Assembly (NCBI RefSeq): GCF_905220565.1
Contig: NC_059419.1
Coordinates: 310,001-374,000 of the forward strand
Direction: 5' to 3'
DNA length: 64,000 nucleotides
Source of the DNA: Melitaea cinxia
Taxonomy: Eukaryota; Arthropoda; Insecta; Lepidoptera; Nymphalidae
The notes under the pieces were generated by a model that ran no database searches, had not been told where the DNA came from, and saw only the letters and a list, made by a program, of their open reading frames with translations. The stretch's first letter is position 1. Each line of letters starts with the position of its first letter. Made by a program: the position numbers and the translations under genes. This document shows positions 42,346 to 53,145 of the stretch, in pieces.

Positions 42346-43239
42346 TTGTTTATATGCTCCGCGAAGTATGTATCGAGAGCTTTGGTTCACGTTTCTTACT
42401 ATTACATAAACACTAACTGAGACTTAGTATTGATCCCTCATGTACTGGTACACTCGATGCGCGGAAGTGCAGGTCGAATGTACCTTATTGAGAATACATT
42501 TTAGCATCATACTAATAAAGCCTAGACGTCGTCTCCTATCTAGATGATCTTTAGTTGATTAGGTATTGTTTATAAATCTATTATTTTTTCAAAAATATTA
42601 AAATTTTGAATAACGAATACGTGTAATATAAGTTACTACTAGAATAATATATATGTCAGCAATAGCACTGTCGTACGCAATTAACAAGGAATTTATAAAC
42701 AACAGATGCACATCGTTCGATAGTCAACTACCCTCACTCGCTATTACTCGAATTATTCTGACGTGTATAAAACGAACGGTGTAACCTCGGCTAAGGGAGT
42801 CTTGGCTCTGGCTTGGCACGATACACTTGTTGTATCCTGCTAGTAGCTTAATCTAGACTCATTCAATAATTAATTTGTGCAAACGAATTAATTATTACCT
42901 ATTACGATTAATTTGGCTAGGCGGGGCGTATAACTCGAGCAGTGAAGGTGAGCGTTGATGCGCATCTCAAAGGGGGCCTCCTTAAACCTACACCTGGGTC
43001 GCAAGTCCTAGGCACTGCTCTGAGTTACTCCCTCCGCCACACGATAGACTCGATCGGAACGCCGAAGAGCGCGCACGCATCCACGTGTTCGATGGACGCT
43101 ACAATTTTGCTATAATCTTTTTAAGTACTACCTACATAATATTGTAAAGAGTGCAAGTATAACCTATGTCCGCGCCCTGCAAATATGGAAAGAGCTTGCA
43201 AGAGTCGAAAGACTTCATATATGTATATATAATAAATAA
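42346..43239. other. Intergenic; CpG-richer around 42910-43090
   Basis: No gene recognised. GCGGGGCGTATAACTCGAGC and CCGAAGAGCGCGCACGCATC mark a second mixed-composition patch. Confidence 0.35.
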
Positions 43240-43608
43240 AAATAAAATAAAATAGCCTTTATTGCTGCTTCTTCCCTTAACATTAAGACAATAATACAAG
43301 CCTACTTTCTAAAAAACAAATTGATTTAATTAAATTTAACTTGTAGTTGAATGATCGGTAGCTGGGTGTTTGTGTGGAACAGCTTGTCTGTCGATAAAGA
43401 CCTCCTCTAAAGATTTCCACGTATTCTATCTTTTGCTAAGCGAGTCCATACCGGACCAGCTATTTTCTTGAAGTCATCTTCCCATCTTTTCATTTGTCTT
43501 CCTCTATTTCTTTTACTATCTCTTGGATACCATTCTGTTACTTAGTCCATTCTCTTTACTTTCTCTTAACATATGTCCCGCCCAACGCCATTTAAGCTGT
43601 CTGTAGAC
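43240..43608 (-). pseudogene. RTE-type LINE, C-terminal relic with 3' tail
   Basis: On the minus strand, from about 43605, it reads LKWRWAGHM, then VTEWYPRDSKRNRGRQMKRW, then EDDFKKIAGPVWTRLAKDR, then TDKLFHTNTQ. This is the conserved C-terminal end of RTE-class ORFs. One or two frame changes and stops are present. The region 43240-43340 is the 3' tail (ATTATTGTCTTAATGTTAAG and GCAATAAAGGC). Strongly 5'-truncated. Confidence 0.9.
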
Positions 43609-43691
43609 TGTGTTTGCATTTTAATTTTTTTTTTCTTTTTGATTTCTTGCAATTTCACTCTATCTCCCATTTTTTTAAAATACTTCTCTCC

Positions 43692-43706
43692 ATTGCATTT
43701 TTTTCA

Positions 43707-43744
<38 letters not shown>

Positions 43745-43768
43745 GTATATATATATATATATATATAC
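43692..43768. repeat. (AT)n microsatellite with interruption
   Basis: Long alternating AT tract broken once by ACGT; open frames across it (IYIYIYI) are artefacts. Confidence 0.97.
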
Positions 43769-43863
43769 GAATGTTTGTCTGTATGTTCTTTATAAAATCT
43801 TAAACTGTGCATATAATCACGTCGTGATATTCAGCACAGTGTTGTGCATGAGCCCACAAAGGT
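43769..43863 (+). repeat. Repeat family H
   Basis: GAATGTTTGTCTGTATGTTC, AATCACGTCGTGATATTCAG and TGTTGTGCATGAGC; the same phrases in order occur at 63105-63240. Confidence 0.8.
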
Positions 43864-44283
43864 AAATAAAAAAACACGTGTAACACCATTTATTTAATAT
43901 TGAAGTAAAATAAAAAATATCGGTACCTAAATAGACCTACGTATGGTATACGTACTTTGAACGTTTTAATACCGTTAGTTTTGTATTATTTTGTGTAATT
44001 AATTTAATCCAATCTTCCAGACTAACGGTTAAAGATTTCGTCTTCAAAACGTAATTCATTACGCTTTTCTACTGAAGATTGGCGAATAATATCGTCACAA
44101 GAAGTTCAGGAGTTTATGGTATAAACCGAGACTGAGGGAATCAACTTAGATAACAAATGTTCCAGGCGCAATTGGAGTCATCTAGTCTAGGAGAGAATCA
44201 AATCAAAAATAAACATTTGTATAAATGCAAATAATTGCTCAGAGATGAAATTGAAACATATAACTGAAAAAAATGGAGAAAAA
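43864..44283. other. Intergenic, nothing recognised
   Basis: An imperfect inverted pair (AATCTTCCAGACTAACGGTT near 44009 and TACTGAAGATTGGCG near 44070) is the only structure noted. Confidence 0.4.
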
Positions 44284-44517
44284 ATATGGAGCAGCCCGAC
44301 TGGAGTAGTACCTCGACCTTACAGAAGATCACAGCTAAATAATACTGTTTTCAAGCAGTATTGTGTTCCTGTTGGTGAGTATGATGATGTATGATGGGTG
44401 TAGGATCGGCAACGCGCTTGCGATGCTTCTGGTGTTGCAGGTGTCTATAAGCTACGGTAATCGCTTACCATCAGGTGAGCCGTACGCTTGTTTGCCGACC
44501 TAGTGACATAATAAAAA
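44284..44517 (-). repeat. Repeat family B
   Basis: Minus-strand copy: TATGGAGCAGCCCGACTGGA, CTGTTTTCAAGCAGTATTGT, GCTTGCGATGCTTCTGGTG and GCCGTACGCTTGTTTGCCGA. Confidence 0.93.
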
Positions 44518-44539
44518 AAAACTTTGATAGTCGGTAGTT

Positions 44540-44770
44540 ATTGGAAAACATTCCACTGCTGGGCATAGGGCTCTTTTTTTTTGCAGGAGAATGATGAGCA
44601 ATGATCGCTATCAGGTGTGTATGATAACAACCGGGACGCTTTACTGGCTGTTCGAGGTACGATGGGGAGACCCACAAGGACAGACACCCAAACCGAAATA
44701 CAAATACAAATATCCACTCGGAGCGGGAATCGAGCCCGGAACGGTGTTTGAGCGCATACATTACTAAACC
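44540..44770 (-). repeat. SINE-C, diverged copy
   Basis: CACTGCTGGGCATAGGGC, ATCGCTATCAGGTGTGTATG, ATAACAACCGGGACGC and ACCCACAAGGAC on the minus strand; a short tRNA-like head remnant (GGGAATCGAGCCCGGAAC) follows. Confidence 0.85.
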
Positions 44771-44950
44771 AGTAGATGGTATGGTAACTAGGAAATAAGT
44801 GTACATATATGATAACTAGCAAATAAGTGTAAATATAGACATAGATAAGAAAAATAATAATGTTCAGAAATTAGAATGGAATTATGTGTATACTTCTCCA
44901 TAAACAGTATTTAGTAAAAAAAAAACCGTCAGCGTCGGACCACGTCCTAG

Positions 44951-44967
44951 TGTTAGGTTAGGTTAGT
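44951..44967. repeat. Three interstitial TTAGG units
   Basis: GTTAGGTTAGGTTAG equals the insect telomere repeat, but with only three units it is probably chance or a small scar. Confidence 0.6.
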
Positions 44968-45060
44968 CATAGGACTGTCGATCTGTAGTAATAAAGAAAA
45001 ATCGCCTGTGGTATTATTATAATGCATGCATGATTAACAAAAGGCATGGGCATTTTGTTA

Positions 45061-45360
45061 ATCACCCCCTCTCTTCCCGTGGGTGTCGTAAGAGGCGACT
45101 AAGGGATAACACAGTTCCAGTACCACCTTGGAACTTAAAAAGCCAACTGGTGGCGGGATAACCATCCAACTGCTGGCTTTGAAATACACAGGCCGAAGAC
45201 GAGCGGCAGCGTCTTCGGTGCGACAAAGCCAGGCCTGCGGTCACCAACCCGTCTGCCCAGCGTGGTGACTATGGGCAAAACACACGAGTTCACGTTATTT
45301 TTGGCGTAAACTTGTGGAGGCCTATGTCCAGCAGTGGACTGTATAGGCTGTAATGATGAC
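45061..45360 (+). repeat. Repeat family A, near full length
   Basis: CACCCCCTCTCTTCCCGTGG, GGCGGGATAACCATCCAACT, AGCGTCTTCGGTGCGACAAA, CAGCGTGGTGACTATGGGCA and CAGCAGTGGACTGTATAGGC in order. Confidence 0.95.
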
Positions 45361-45819
45361 GGGCATTTTGAGCCCGTGGATCAAAATTAAAAAAAAAAAC
45401 AGTAGATGGTAGTTTGTACAGTCAAATCTTGAATAAGATATTTAGAACAATTTTTTATAACACATTAATTATTTTAAGCAAATACACCCGTTCCGTCAGC
45501 GAAGTTCCAAAGTTCGTATTAAAAGCTATTACTCTCCTCAAATATTTGCGCGCCGCGGCTGCCCCCGGCGTGCGATCTTATCACAGTGCCTACGTGTTAG
45601 GTATGTTATTTGGGTCATTGGAAATTGATATATGATGATGGTTTAGACGAATCTTCGAACTTTCGGGTTATAAAAGGTACTACCTAAAATGTATGATCAA
45701 TGACATAAAATTAGTTTCGAGCTTTTTATAAATAAATAATTAAACGCCTCGAAGCCAACTTTTCAAGTGGGAGATTATTTATGTAGAACGATCTCATAAT
45801 TTTTATCAAGGTTTGTTTC
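45361..45819. other. Intergenic; small GC-rich patch at 45545-45600
   Basis: CGCGCCGCGGCTGCCCCCGG stands out in AT-rich sequence and precedes a GTATGT. It could mimic an exon end, but no acceptor or homologous peptide was recognised. Confidence 0.3.
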
Positions 45820-45925
45820 GATCCGCCAACCCGCTTTGGAGCAGCGCGGTGGATTAAGTTCTGATCCTTCTCCTACATGGGGAAAGAGCCCTATGCCCAG
45901 CAGTGTGATATTACAGGCTGAAGCG
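45820..45925 (+). repeat. SINE-C 3' body fragment
   Basis: ATCCGCCAACCCGCTTTGGA to GTGATATTACAGGCTGAAGC. Confidence 0.9.
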
Positions 45926-47015
45926 ATTGGTTCAATCGCTTTGTTCTGCTTTTAGAAAATTTAGCATTCATTATATCATGAATAATCACAAAACTACATC
46001 AAAATTAAGGTATAGCTTGATTCAAGAGATTTCAACAAAAATACTAAACGGGTTTGGGTTAAAATGATTTTTTGAGAGTACATTTAAATGAAAAGTTAAA
46101 GAACTGAAAAAGGGAACAGCTATGACCATTTTATATTCAAACTATACATTATTCACGTCATAGTTCGAAAAAAAACGAGGGTGCTTTGGACCATACGACT
46201 GAAGTAAAATTTCTTTAGCTCCTACAGTAATATACGAAACGTAACTCTCTCTCTTCCTATCTTCCCTAATTCATATCTCCCTCTTAACCTCCGTTTGCCT
46301 CACCCGACCACACTTTTCGTAACGCTCTCGTCACGCATTCTCCAGCTTACTACCCAAGTCAAACATGCGTAAAGAGGTTTTACTGCAAAAAAAAAACAAA
46401 CTAAACTATATAAGCTGCATCTACATATGCAGTAGCATTTTGGTCATTTAATCAGATAGTCCCACAAATTCGTGCTCGTATGTTCCCAACAAAGGTGGAG
46501 GTGTCCACGACAACGCTACTAGCAGCGATCAATCCAATGATTAGTTGACGGGTGGCGGGCGTGTCGCGGCGCGTGGCGCGCACGCGTTCAGCAAATATCT
46601 TTAACCGTTTGACGGTGATGTGTTGTTTCGTTATTGGAATTGGTAACTTTATCGTTTTTATTACAGATATTAAATAATTTTGATGAAAGAATAATTCTTT
46701 ATTTCGAAAGGATGGTGTAACAGTTGTGCATACGATTATTAGCTGACGATTATATGGGGATTTTTTTTGGGAGACCTTTTTGATACTTTCCAACTGAACT
46801 TATCATAACAAAAAAATATAATGTTTACTAACAATAATATCCTCTTTTTTTCTCCTTATTATCATGGAGCATTCTTAACTCTGTTTAAGTTGATATTCCG
46901 AGAGGCAGGTATTTAGTTTATTTATTTAACTTAAAAACTCTACCTTTCTAGAAACATGATTATAAGTGGGATCATGAGAGTAATCTGAGCGTAAAATATC
47001 ACTCATAGTAATGAT
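45926..47015. other. Intergenic, nothing recognised
   Basis: No coding match. A CpG-rich patch GGCGGGCGTGTCGCGGCGCG lies near 46555, within a 113-codon minus-strand frame that has no recognisable domain. Confidence 0.35.
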
Positions 47016-47349
47016 GCCGCGTTGGCGCAACGGTCACAGCTATTGATTGTGCTTGTTGCGCTGGCGGTTGCGGGTTCGATCCCCGCACATGACAAACATT
47101 TGTAATGGCCATACAGGTGTTTGCCGTGGTCTGGGTAGGTTTGTGTAGTCCTTGTAGGTCTCCTCACCGTGCCTCGGAGAGCACGTTAAGCCATCGGTCC
47201 CGGTTGTTACCATCTACACCTGATAGGGATCGTTATTCATAGTAGCGAATACATCCGCCAACCCGCATTGGAGCAGCGTGGTGGATTAAGCTCTAATCCT
47301 TCCCCTCCATGGGGAAAGAGGCCTATGCCCAGTAGTGAAGGCTGAAGCG
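47016..47349 (+). repeat. SINE-C, complete reference copy with tRNA-like head
   Basis: The head GCCGCGTTGGCGCAACGG carries an A-box-like core and GGGTTCGATCCCC at 47072-47084 is a B box, so an internal pol III promoter is visible. The body follows with GACAAACATTTGTAATGGCC, GTGCCTCGGAGAGCACG, CATTGGAGCAGCGTGGTGG and CCTATGCCCAGTAGTG. All fragments called SINE-C here are judged against this copy. Confidence 0.95.
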
Positions 47350-47434
47350 AGTAATGTCGTATGATCATAATCGTTTCGTTAACGTACCTTACAAAAGCAC
47401 AGCTAGTAATACTGCTCGATCTATAGAGTTCCTG
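47350..47434. other. Short spacer between repeats
   Basis: Nothing recognised. Confidence 0.4.
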
Positions 47435-47575
47435 TCGTCAGTAAGGTGACCAGAACTCTGGGAAGGTCGACAACGTGCTTGCGATGCTTCTGGTGTTTCA
47501 GGAGTCTTTCTACGTCTGCGGTAACCACTTACCACTATGTGTGCCGCTTATTTGGCAACCTGGTGGTAAAAATAT
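47435..47575 (-). repeat. Repeat family B, diverged fragment
   Basis: GTAAGGTGACCAGAACTCTG, GTGCTTGCGATGCTTCTGGT and GCGGTAACCACTTACCA on the minus strand. Confidence 0.85.
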
Positions 47576-48039
47576 TCTTATTTTTTAATGTAAATGTTAT
47601 CTTGTAATATGCATATGTAAGCAGAAATGATTAAATATTTAGCAAAAATTACTTGCACGAATTAATGTCACAAGCAATAATCTCAACGAGGTAACCAATC
47701 AATTGCCTGTTAACGATTTTAATAACCCATTACTCCGGTTTGATTCCCGCCCGCATACACCCACACTCGAAACACATCACAACGAAAAAATAACCTTAAA
47801 ACCACAGCATAATGTTGAAAGTGCAATAGTATGGAGTGGGATATTTCACCCCATTTAATGCAATATAATTTGTGGATAAGCACGGGATGTATCGTTTAAT
47901 GGTTAGCTTGAAACATTCGTTCTCGAGTGCTGTATCTTGTTTACAGGGATTGTTTTTATTTACCTATTCTAATGTACGGACTTAATAAGGAAATGCTTGT
48001 TTATGATCGATAAACTCTGATGACTTCAAGGTTCATCAC
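47576..48039. other. Intergenic, nothing recognised
   Basis: AT-rich. No recognised feature. Confidence 0.4.
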
Positions 48040-48262
48040 TTCAGCCTATTGCAATCCACTGCTGCATGTAGGCCCAGGTGAACTCATGTGTGTTGCCTAT
48101 AGTCATCACGTTGGGCAGGCGAGTTGGTGACCGCAGGGCTGGCTTTGTCGCACCGAAGACGCTGCTGCCCGTCTTCGGCCCGTGTATTTCAAAGCCAGCA
48201 GTTGGATGGTTATCCCGCCATCGGTCGGCTTTTTAAGTTCTAAGGTGGTAGTGGAACTTCGA
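48040..48262 (-). repeat. Repeat family A, two thirds of a copy
   Basis: Minus strand: CAGCCTATTGCAATCCACTG through CGCACCGAAGACGCTGCTGC and TTTTTAAGTTCTAAGGTGG. The family 5' end is lost. Confidence 0.93.
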
Positions 48263-48445
48263 GGTTCGTTATGTTCGATATTCTTTATATGTAATGATCA
48301 GAAATTTAGATGGTCCAGAAGTTCTAAGCCTGACTAAAGCAACTTGCAAATAACTTACTTTGTCGCCACAAATACGAGAAAAAATAGGTCATAATAACCA
48401 CATGCTAGTCTCATGCGATTTTGAGCATAATTTTAACGATAATAA

Positions 48446-48512
48446 TTATCAGCTGGTTATTATAGAAACCGAGACCGGCGGCTTTACGCGCTCTTCGACA
48501 CTCGGTGGGGGG
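48446..48512 (-). repeat. SINE-C middle fragment
   Basis: GGTTATTATAGAAACCGAGA then CGGCGGCTTTACGCGCTCTT resembles the reversed SINE-C middle (AACAACCGGGACCGACGGC type), well diverged. Confidence 0.6.
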
Positions 48513-48904
48513 TCCAAAAAATCAATCACGCCAATCAATAAAATGTAGAAAGTATAAATAATAACAAAAAAATAAATAAATCGGTTTTGGAAGGGAATTG
48601 AAGCGAATGTGATAATATGATATAACTCGTAGCAAGCACCTAACACTCGTAGTAGGTTTTATGTAGTGGGTTGAATGAATCTATGAAGAATCATCACATC
48701 TGTTGTTTCGATGATGTTACAAGAAAACGCCCGAAACTCTTCCACAATATAACTTCATACAAGCGAAATTCGGAGCGAAGAAAAATCGAATGAAATCATT
48801 GTGACAGGAATGTGTACATATGGTTTTAGTAAGGCAGGTTTTTGTGAGATGTATGATTAAATTTTAGGTATTTGTTACATGATATGTTCGATTAATAAAA
48901 AAAT
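48513..48904. other. Intergenic, nothing recognised
   Basis: No recognised feature. Confidence 0.4.
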
Positions 48905-50440
48905 TAACATATCATTTTTTGCTCGTTGTTCTTAGCAGAACCCAAATTCCAAATACAGTTTTAAATTATATTGTATGATATTATATAGTAATCAATTCGG
49001 TTTTCAGCCAAAAAAAGTACTACACAACTTTTGTCAATATTTTCAAATTCTGTAAATAAACACTTGAACGATAGAAAGCACATTTTAGTAATATTTATAG
49101 ATTATAGCAAAGCATTTGATACTCTACAACATAACATTCTTCTTGAAAAATTAGAAAATAACGGAATCAGTTGCCCACTTCTAAATTGGTGTTATAATTA
49201 TCTTTCAAATAGAACATATCGCGTTAAAATTACTGACACCCTCAGTGACGAAATACAAGTAACAGAAGGAACTGCACAGGGTTCAGTTTTAGGACCCCTT
49301 CATTACCTCACATATGTTAACGATCTTAAAAACGTTGTAAAAACCTGTGAAATGTATCAATATGCGGATGATACATGTCTTCTATCGGCCCATCATGATA
49401 TAAAACAAGCAATTAAAAAACTTCAATATGATTTTGACCAACTTTCAAAATGGTCCCATGATGTTGGCCTAGTATTAAATAGAGAAAAAACAAAAGCCAT
49501 CTATATAAGCTCAACGCAAAATAGATTCTCTGGGAACATACAAATCAATGCACATAGCCATCAATGTTTTCATAATTCATATACTGGTACCTGCGACTGT
49601 AACCACATTGACTTTGTTAAAACTCAGCGTTACCTTGGTATTACTATAGATACTAACCTCAATTGGAAGGAACATATAAACAATGTTTGCGACAAATTAC
49701 GTGCCCTTTTAGCGAAATTAACCATAATTAAACCCAAAATTCCATTCACAATCCTATTAATGTTTTATAAATCTTTAGGTGAATCTATTATATCTTATGG
49801 ACTAAGCACCTACGGTCTTACATTTAAGAAATAAATACAAAAACAACGCCTTGAAATTATTTACCTACTGCAAAGTAATACCAATACATACTAAAATAAA
49901 ATATACATTATTAATAGAACAATATTTTAAATTAAAACATTCAAATAAAAATGAGTCACTTATAAACTAACAAGAAATATTACAAATCACACATTAAAAA
50001 TACCTAGACATAGTATTTTTTATGGAAAACGTACGCTTGAATATATTATTCCTTTCTTAATAAATAATCTGCCATCGAATTTAAGAAAAAAAATTCAAGA
50101 AAACAACTATAAAAACATAATTATTTAAAAAATTCTTTTTAGACCAACATATAGAGAAAGATTGACATGGCCGCATTTATTATTTTTATTATGATTATTA
50201 TTATTCTTTAACGACTTAATGTTAATTTTTTTTCATTCCAATTATATTCACATGTATAATCTATTAATTGTATAGCTTTATATCATATGTTTATGTTAGT
50301 ATATAATATCGTATGAACTTTAGTATTATTACTTTAGAAACACAGTGCACTGTTAAACTATTCTTTGTTTTTGCTGCACTGTTTATCACATAAACTGTAT
50401 CTTTTTTTTCTGTAAATAAATAAATAAATAAAATAAATAA
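48905..50440 (+). pseudogene. CR1/jockey-like LINE, 5'-truncated reverse transcriptase
   Basis: The main open stretch is 49031-49834. RT motifs: FIDYSKAFDTLQHN (motif A with Asp), GTAQGSVLGPLHY (motif B), YQYADDTCLL (catalytic YADD) and RYLGITIDTNLNWKEH. Just upstream NQFGFQPKKSTTQLL is readable with a one-base frame change near 49010. After the stop at 49832-49834 the C-terminal region continues in broken frames (LEYIIPFLINNLPSNLRKKI near 50040) and the element ends in an AATAAATAAATA tail near 50405-50440. No endonuclease or ORF1. Best placed in the CR1/jockey supergroup; non-functional. Confidence 0.9.
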
Positions 50441-50711
50441 ATAAATCAACTTCGATGAGTGAAACCTATCGTCCAATTACGGTATTTGGTCGATCGGTTG
50501 CGGCGCGTGTCGTAAATTGCTTTTGTTTGAAACCATGGCGAACTTGTAATGAGAATTGTCTAATAAAACTGATAATGTCGGTGTTGCATTACGTTCGTTA
50601 GTAATACAGGATATTAGAGTCTTCAAAAGAGTTCACACGCTTTTTACCAACTTTTTTGTTTTTGTTAACTTGTTTAATCAAATTTAATTCCCGGTGTAGG
50701 TATTATATCTT
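50441..50711. other. Intergenic, nothing recognised
   Basis: No recognised feature. Confidence 0.4.
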
Positions 50712-50896
50712 ATATATAAAATTCCTTCCGAAACGGCTGGACCGATTTTTATGAAATTTTGTGTGCATATCTAGGTAGGTCTGAGAATCGGCCAACATCT
50801 ATTTTTCATACAGCTAGGTTATAAGCGGGGGGGGGGGGGGGCATTAAGGGTTTAATAACATATATGGCTAAATAACGTTTGCGGGTTCAGCTAGTA
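50712..50896 (+). repeat. Repeat family D with long G run
   Basis: TATAAAATTCCTTCCGAAAC, CATGAAATTTTGTGTGCATA-like phrase and GCGGGTTCAGCTAGTATC. It is interrupted by a run of about 17 G at 50825-50841. Confidence 0.88.
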
Positions 50897-50989
50897 TCTA
50901 TCTATAGTCAAAAAAGTAATTGGTATTTCAAAGTATTTGTATGTAGGTATCAACTAGCTACCTACACATTTAGATGTTTAATTGTTTCT

Positions 50990-51255
50990 TTTTTTTTATA
51001 CAACTAGGTCGGTAAACATGCGTACGGCTCACCTGATGGTAAGCGATTACCGTAGCTTATAGACGCCTGCAACACCAGAAGCATCGCAAGCGCGTTGCTT
51101 ACCCTATCCCTAATTCCCCTCTGGAGCTCTGGTCACTTTACTTATCATCAGGAATATAACACTGCTTGAAAGCAGTATTATTTAGCTGTGATCTTCTGTA
51201 AGTTTGAGGTACTACCCCAGGCGGGCTGCTCCATATTTCAAGCTAGAAATTTCTC
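50990..51255 (+). repeat. Repeat family B, near full length
   Basis: ACTAGGTCGGTAAACATGCG, GTAAGCGATTACCGTAGC, CAGAAGCATCGCAAGCGC and CGGGCTGCTCCATATTTC. Confidence 0.94.
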
Positions 51256-51370
51256 TACCTCAGTTATATTTACTTCTTCTTTCGTAATAACAACGCTAAT
51301 CTATTATTTAAGCAATACGTCAATTACAAGTCTATTCCTAAGCAAGTACATAATATCAATGAATATCAAT

Positions 51371-51632
51371 CCCGACTAGAAAAAAGGTCAGGCTCAACCA
51401 GATCATGTATCTGTACCGGATCAGGATAGTGTGAGGCATGCCAGATCCAGCAAGCTTTATCAGGACCAGGTCTGGTCCAGACAAGAATAGCCTGATGTAA
51501 AATATAATCAAGTATGGTAAGGTATACTGGATCAGGACCTGGTCCAGTCCAGATAAGGATAGCCTGATGTAAAATATAATCAAGTACGGTAAGGCATAAC
51601 TGCATCAGGATCAGGATAGCCTAGAAGACAAT
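51371..51632 (-). repeat. 72-bp minisatellite element, inverted second locus
   Basis: Reverse complement of the element at 30388-30725. It shares the terminal CCCCGACTAGAAAAAA-type end (here CCCGACTAGAAAAAAGG) and the AGCCTGATGTAAAATATAAT segment at 51489 and 51561, 72 bp apart. It has fewer units than the first locus. Related CCTGATCAGGTCCAGAC and TCTGGTCCAGATCGGGC pieces follow at 51745-51830. Confidence 0.9.
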
Positions 51633-51855
51633 AGAGGTTAATAAATAAAATTTAATTAATAATAATAATAATTAATTAATAATATAAAAATAAATAAAAA
51701 TAATTGATATTTAAAGTCAAAAAATAAATAAAGAGAATCTCATCTCATCCTGATCAGGTCCAGACAAATCTTCTGCGTTACATATCTTATCTGGTCCAGA
51801 TCGGGCATGCCCGGTCCGGTCCTTCTAAGGAACACGAAAAATCTACACCATATAC
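51633..51855. other. AT-rich spacer with detached minisatellite-like pieces
   Basis: A TAATAATTAATTAATAATA tract, then 51745-51830 with sequence akin to the 72-bp unit (GGTCCAGAC, GGTCCAGATCGG). Confidence 0.6.
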
Positions 51856-51859
51856 ATAC

Positions 51860-52075
51860 GTCCTAAGGTAAGCAACTTAATGCTTGTGTTATAGATAACA
51901 ACCGACTGGTACAGCTACATTTTTTTGATAAACATACTTATAAATAATACATATATATAAATAAATACACATATACACTACACCCAGACTCGGGTTGGAA
52001 ATCGAATCCATAACCCCCGGAGCAGAAAGCAGATTCACTACAAACTGCGCCAACAGGCTAGTCAAATTTTGTGTA
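51860..52075. repeat. SINE-T: tail (+) followed by tRNA-like head (-)
   Basis: Tail phrase GTAAGCAACTTAATGCTTGT at about 51869-51888 and CGACTGGTACAGCTACAT on the + strand. Then 51985-52072 holds the head reversed (CCCAGACTCGGGTTGG, CCCCCGGAGCAGAAAGCAG, AACTGCGCCAACAGGCTAG). In the copy at 53780 both parts are on the + strand. Confidence 0.85.
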
Positions 52076-52199
52076 ATATTTTAATATTTAAATTTTGTCG
52101 TGTACAATAAAGAATATAAAATAAATAAATAAATAAAATAAAATTTAAATAGCTTAAATTGTCAATATTCTACAGAATTCTAGTTAAGAGTTTATAATA
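52076..52199. other. AT-rich spacer
   Basis: AATAAATAAATAAAAT tract, possibly a retroelement tail. Confidence 0.4.
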
Positions 52200-52345
52200 C
52201 GTGTAGGTATATACGCGATATATGCCGAGCACCCGGCGAGTTGTTCAAACATTTATAATTATTGCCAAATGTTTGTTCAAATTACGAGCGCAAACATCGA
52301 GTCCCGCCGGGACTCGCGCATATGCCGCTTACCCGGCTTAGCTTA
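52200..52345. repeat. Cluster of nested palindromes and direct repeats
   Basis: TATGCCGAGCACCCGGCGAG and TATGCCGCTTACCCGGCTTA are imperfect direct repeats at the two ends. Between them AACATTTATAATTATTG with AAATGTTTGTTCAA forms a hairpin, and CGAGTCCCGCCGGGACTCG is a near-perfect 19-bp palindrome. Not related to other repeats in the window. Confidence 0.75.
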
Positions 52346-52444
52346 GTGACGTATCAGTTAGTTATTTTTTATATTTAAACTTTATAAACGTTAACAGTCG
52401 ATTCCGTTGTATACCTATTTGTACAAAACTGAGATTAATATGTA

Positions 52445-52772
52445 CTGTGTGGCTACGGTACTAAAGAATATAGCCACCCCCTCTCTTCCCGTGGGTGTCG
52501 TAAGAGGCGACTAAGGGATAACGTAGTTCCGCTACCACCTTGGAACTTAAAAAGCCGACTGGTGGCGGGATAACCACCCAACTGCTGACTTTGAAATACA
52601 CAGGCCGAAGACGGGCAGCAGCGTCTTCGGTGCGACAAAGCCAGCCCTGCGGTCACCAACCCGCCTGCCCAGCGTGGTGACTATGGGCAAAACACATGAG
52701 TTCACATTATTTTTGGCGTAAACTTGTGGAGGCCTGTGTTCAGCAGTGGACTGTATAGGCTGTAATGATGAG
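52445..52772 (+). repeat. Repeat family A, full length
   Basis: From TGTGTGGCTACGGTACTAAA through CAGCGTCTTCGGTGCGACAA to CTGTATAGGCTGTAATGATG. Confidence 0.96.
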
Positions 52773-53019
52773 ATTAATATGACAAGCGCAAAAGTGAGTG
52801 ATGGATGTTTCATATTTGTTACTTTACACGCAAAAACTATTAAATCAAACGTAATGAAACTTGGTACGTCGATAGCGACTCGTAAATATATTGTCAAGTT
52901 TTTATCCCGACGTACCGAGAACCACACTTTTTTCCCCGACACTTCTTTTTGGTTTTCTTCCTGTTCTATTAATTTTAATTCTGTACACCCTTTCCGCTTT
53001 TTTCACATTATCTCCTCCA
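52773..53019. other. Sequence leading into a LINE tail
   Basis: An open + frame (52746-53126) runs through it without a recognised domain; the end overlaps the LINE-tail repeat, so the whole stretch may be LINE 3' sequence. Confidence 0.35.
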
Positions 53020-53145
53020 AGCTGGTTGTCTGGAAGAGATCGCTGTTTAGCGATAAGACCGCCTGTTGTACATTTCTTTTTGTGATTCGTTTTGTAAATT
53101 GTAAACTTTTTTTATGTATACAATAAAGAGTAAATTAAATTAAAT
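53020..53145 (+). repeat. LINE 3'-tail fragment
   Basis: CTGGAAGAGATCGCTGTTTA, GCGATAAGACCGCC and TGTATACAATAAAGAGTAAA, matching the minus-strand copy at 5795-5915; ends in AATTAAATTAAATT. Confidence 0.75.

Noticed and set aside
44951..44967. Interstitial telomere
   Set aside because: Only three TTAGG units; too short to be more than chance.
45062..45247. Conserved small open frames (FQSQQLDGYP-type) in several places
   Set aside because: They are all the same antisense frame of repeat family A, not a gene family.
45530..45604. Exon-like GC-rich stretch ending in GTATGT
   Set aside because: No convincing acceptor, no recognised peptide and no neighbouring exons.
47016..47100. Possible tRNA gene
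   Set aside because: A and B boxes are present, but the sequence lacks a closable acceptor stem and is attached to a repeated body; it is a SINE head. The same applies at 6917, 8353 and 53780.
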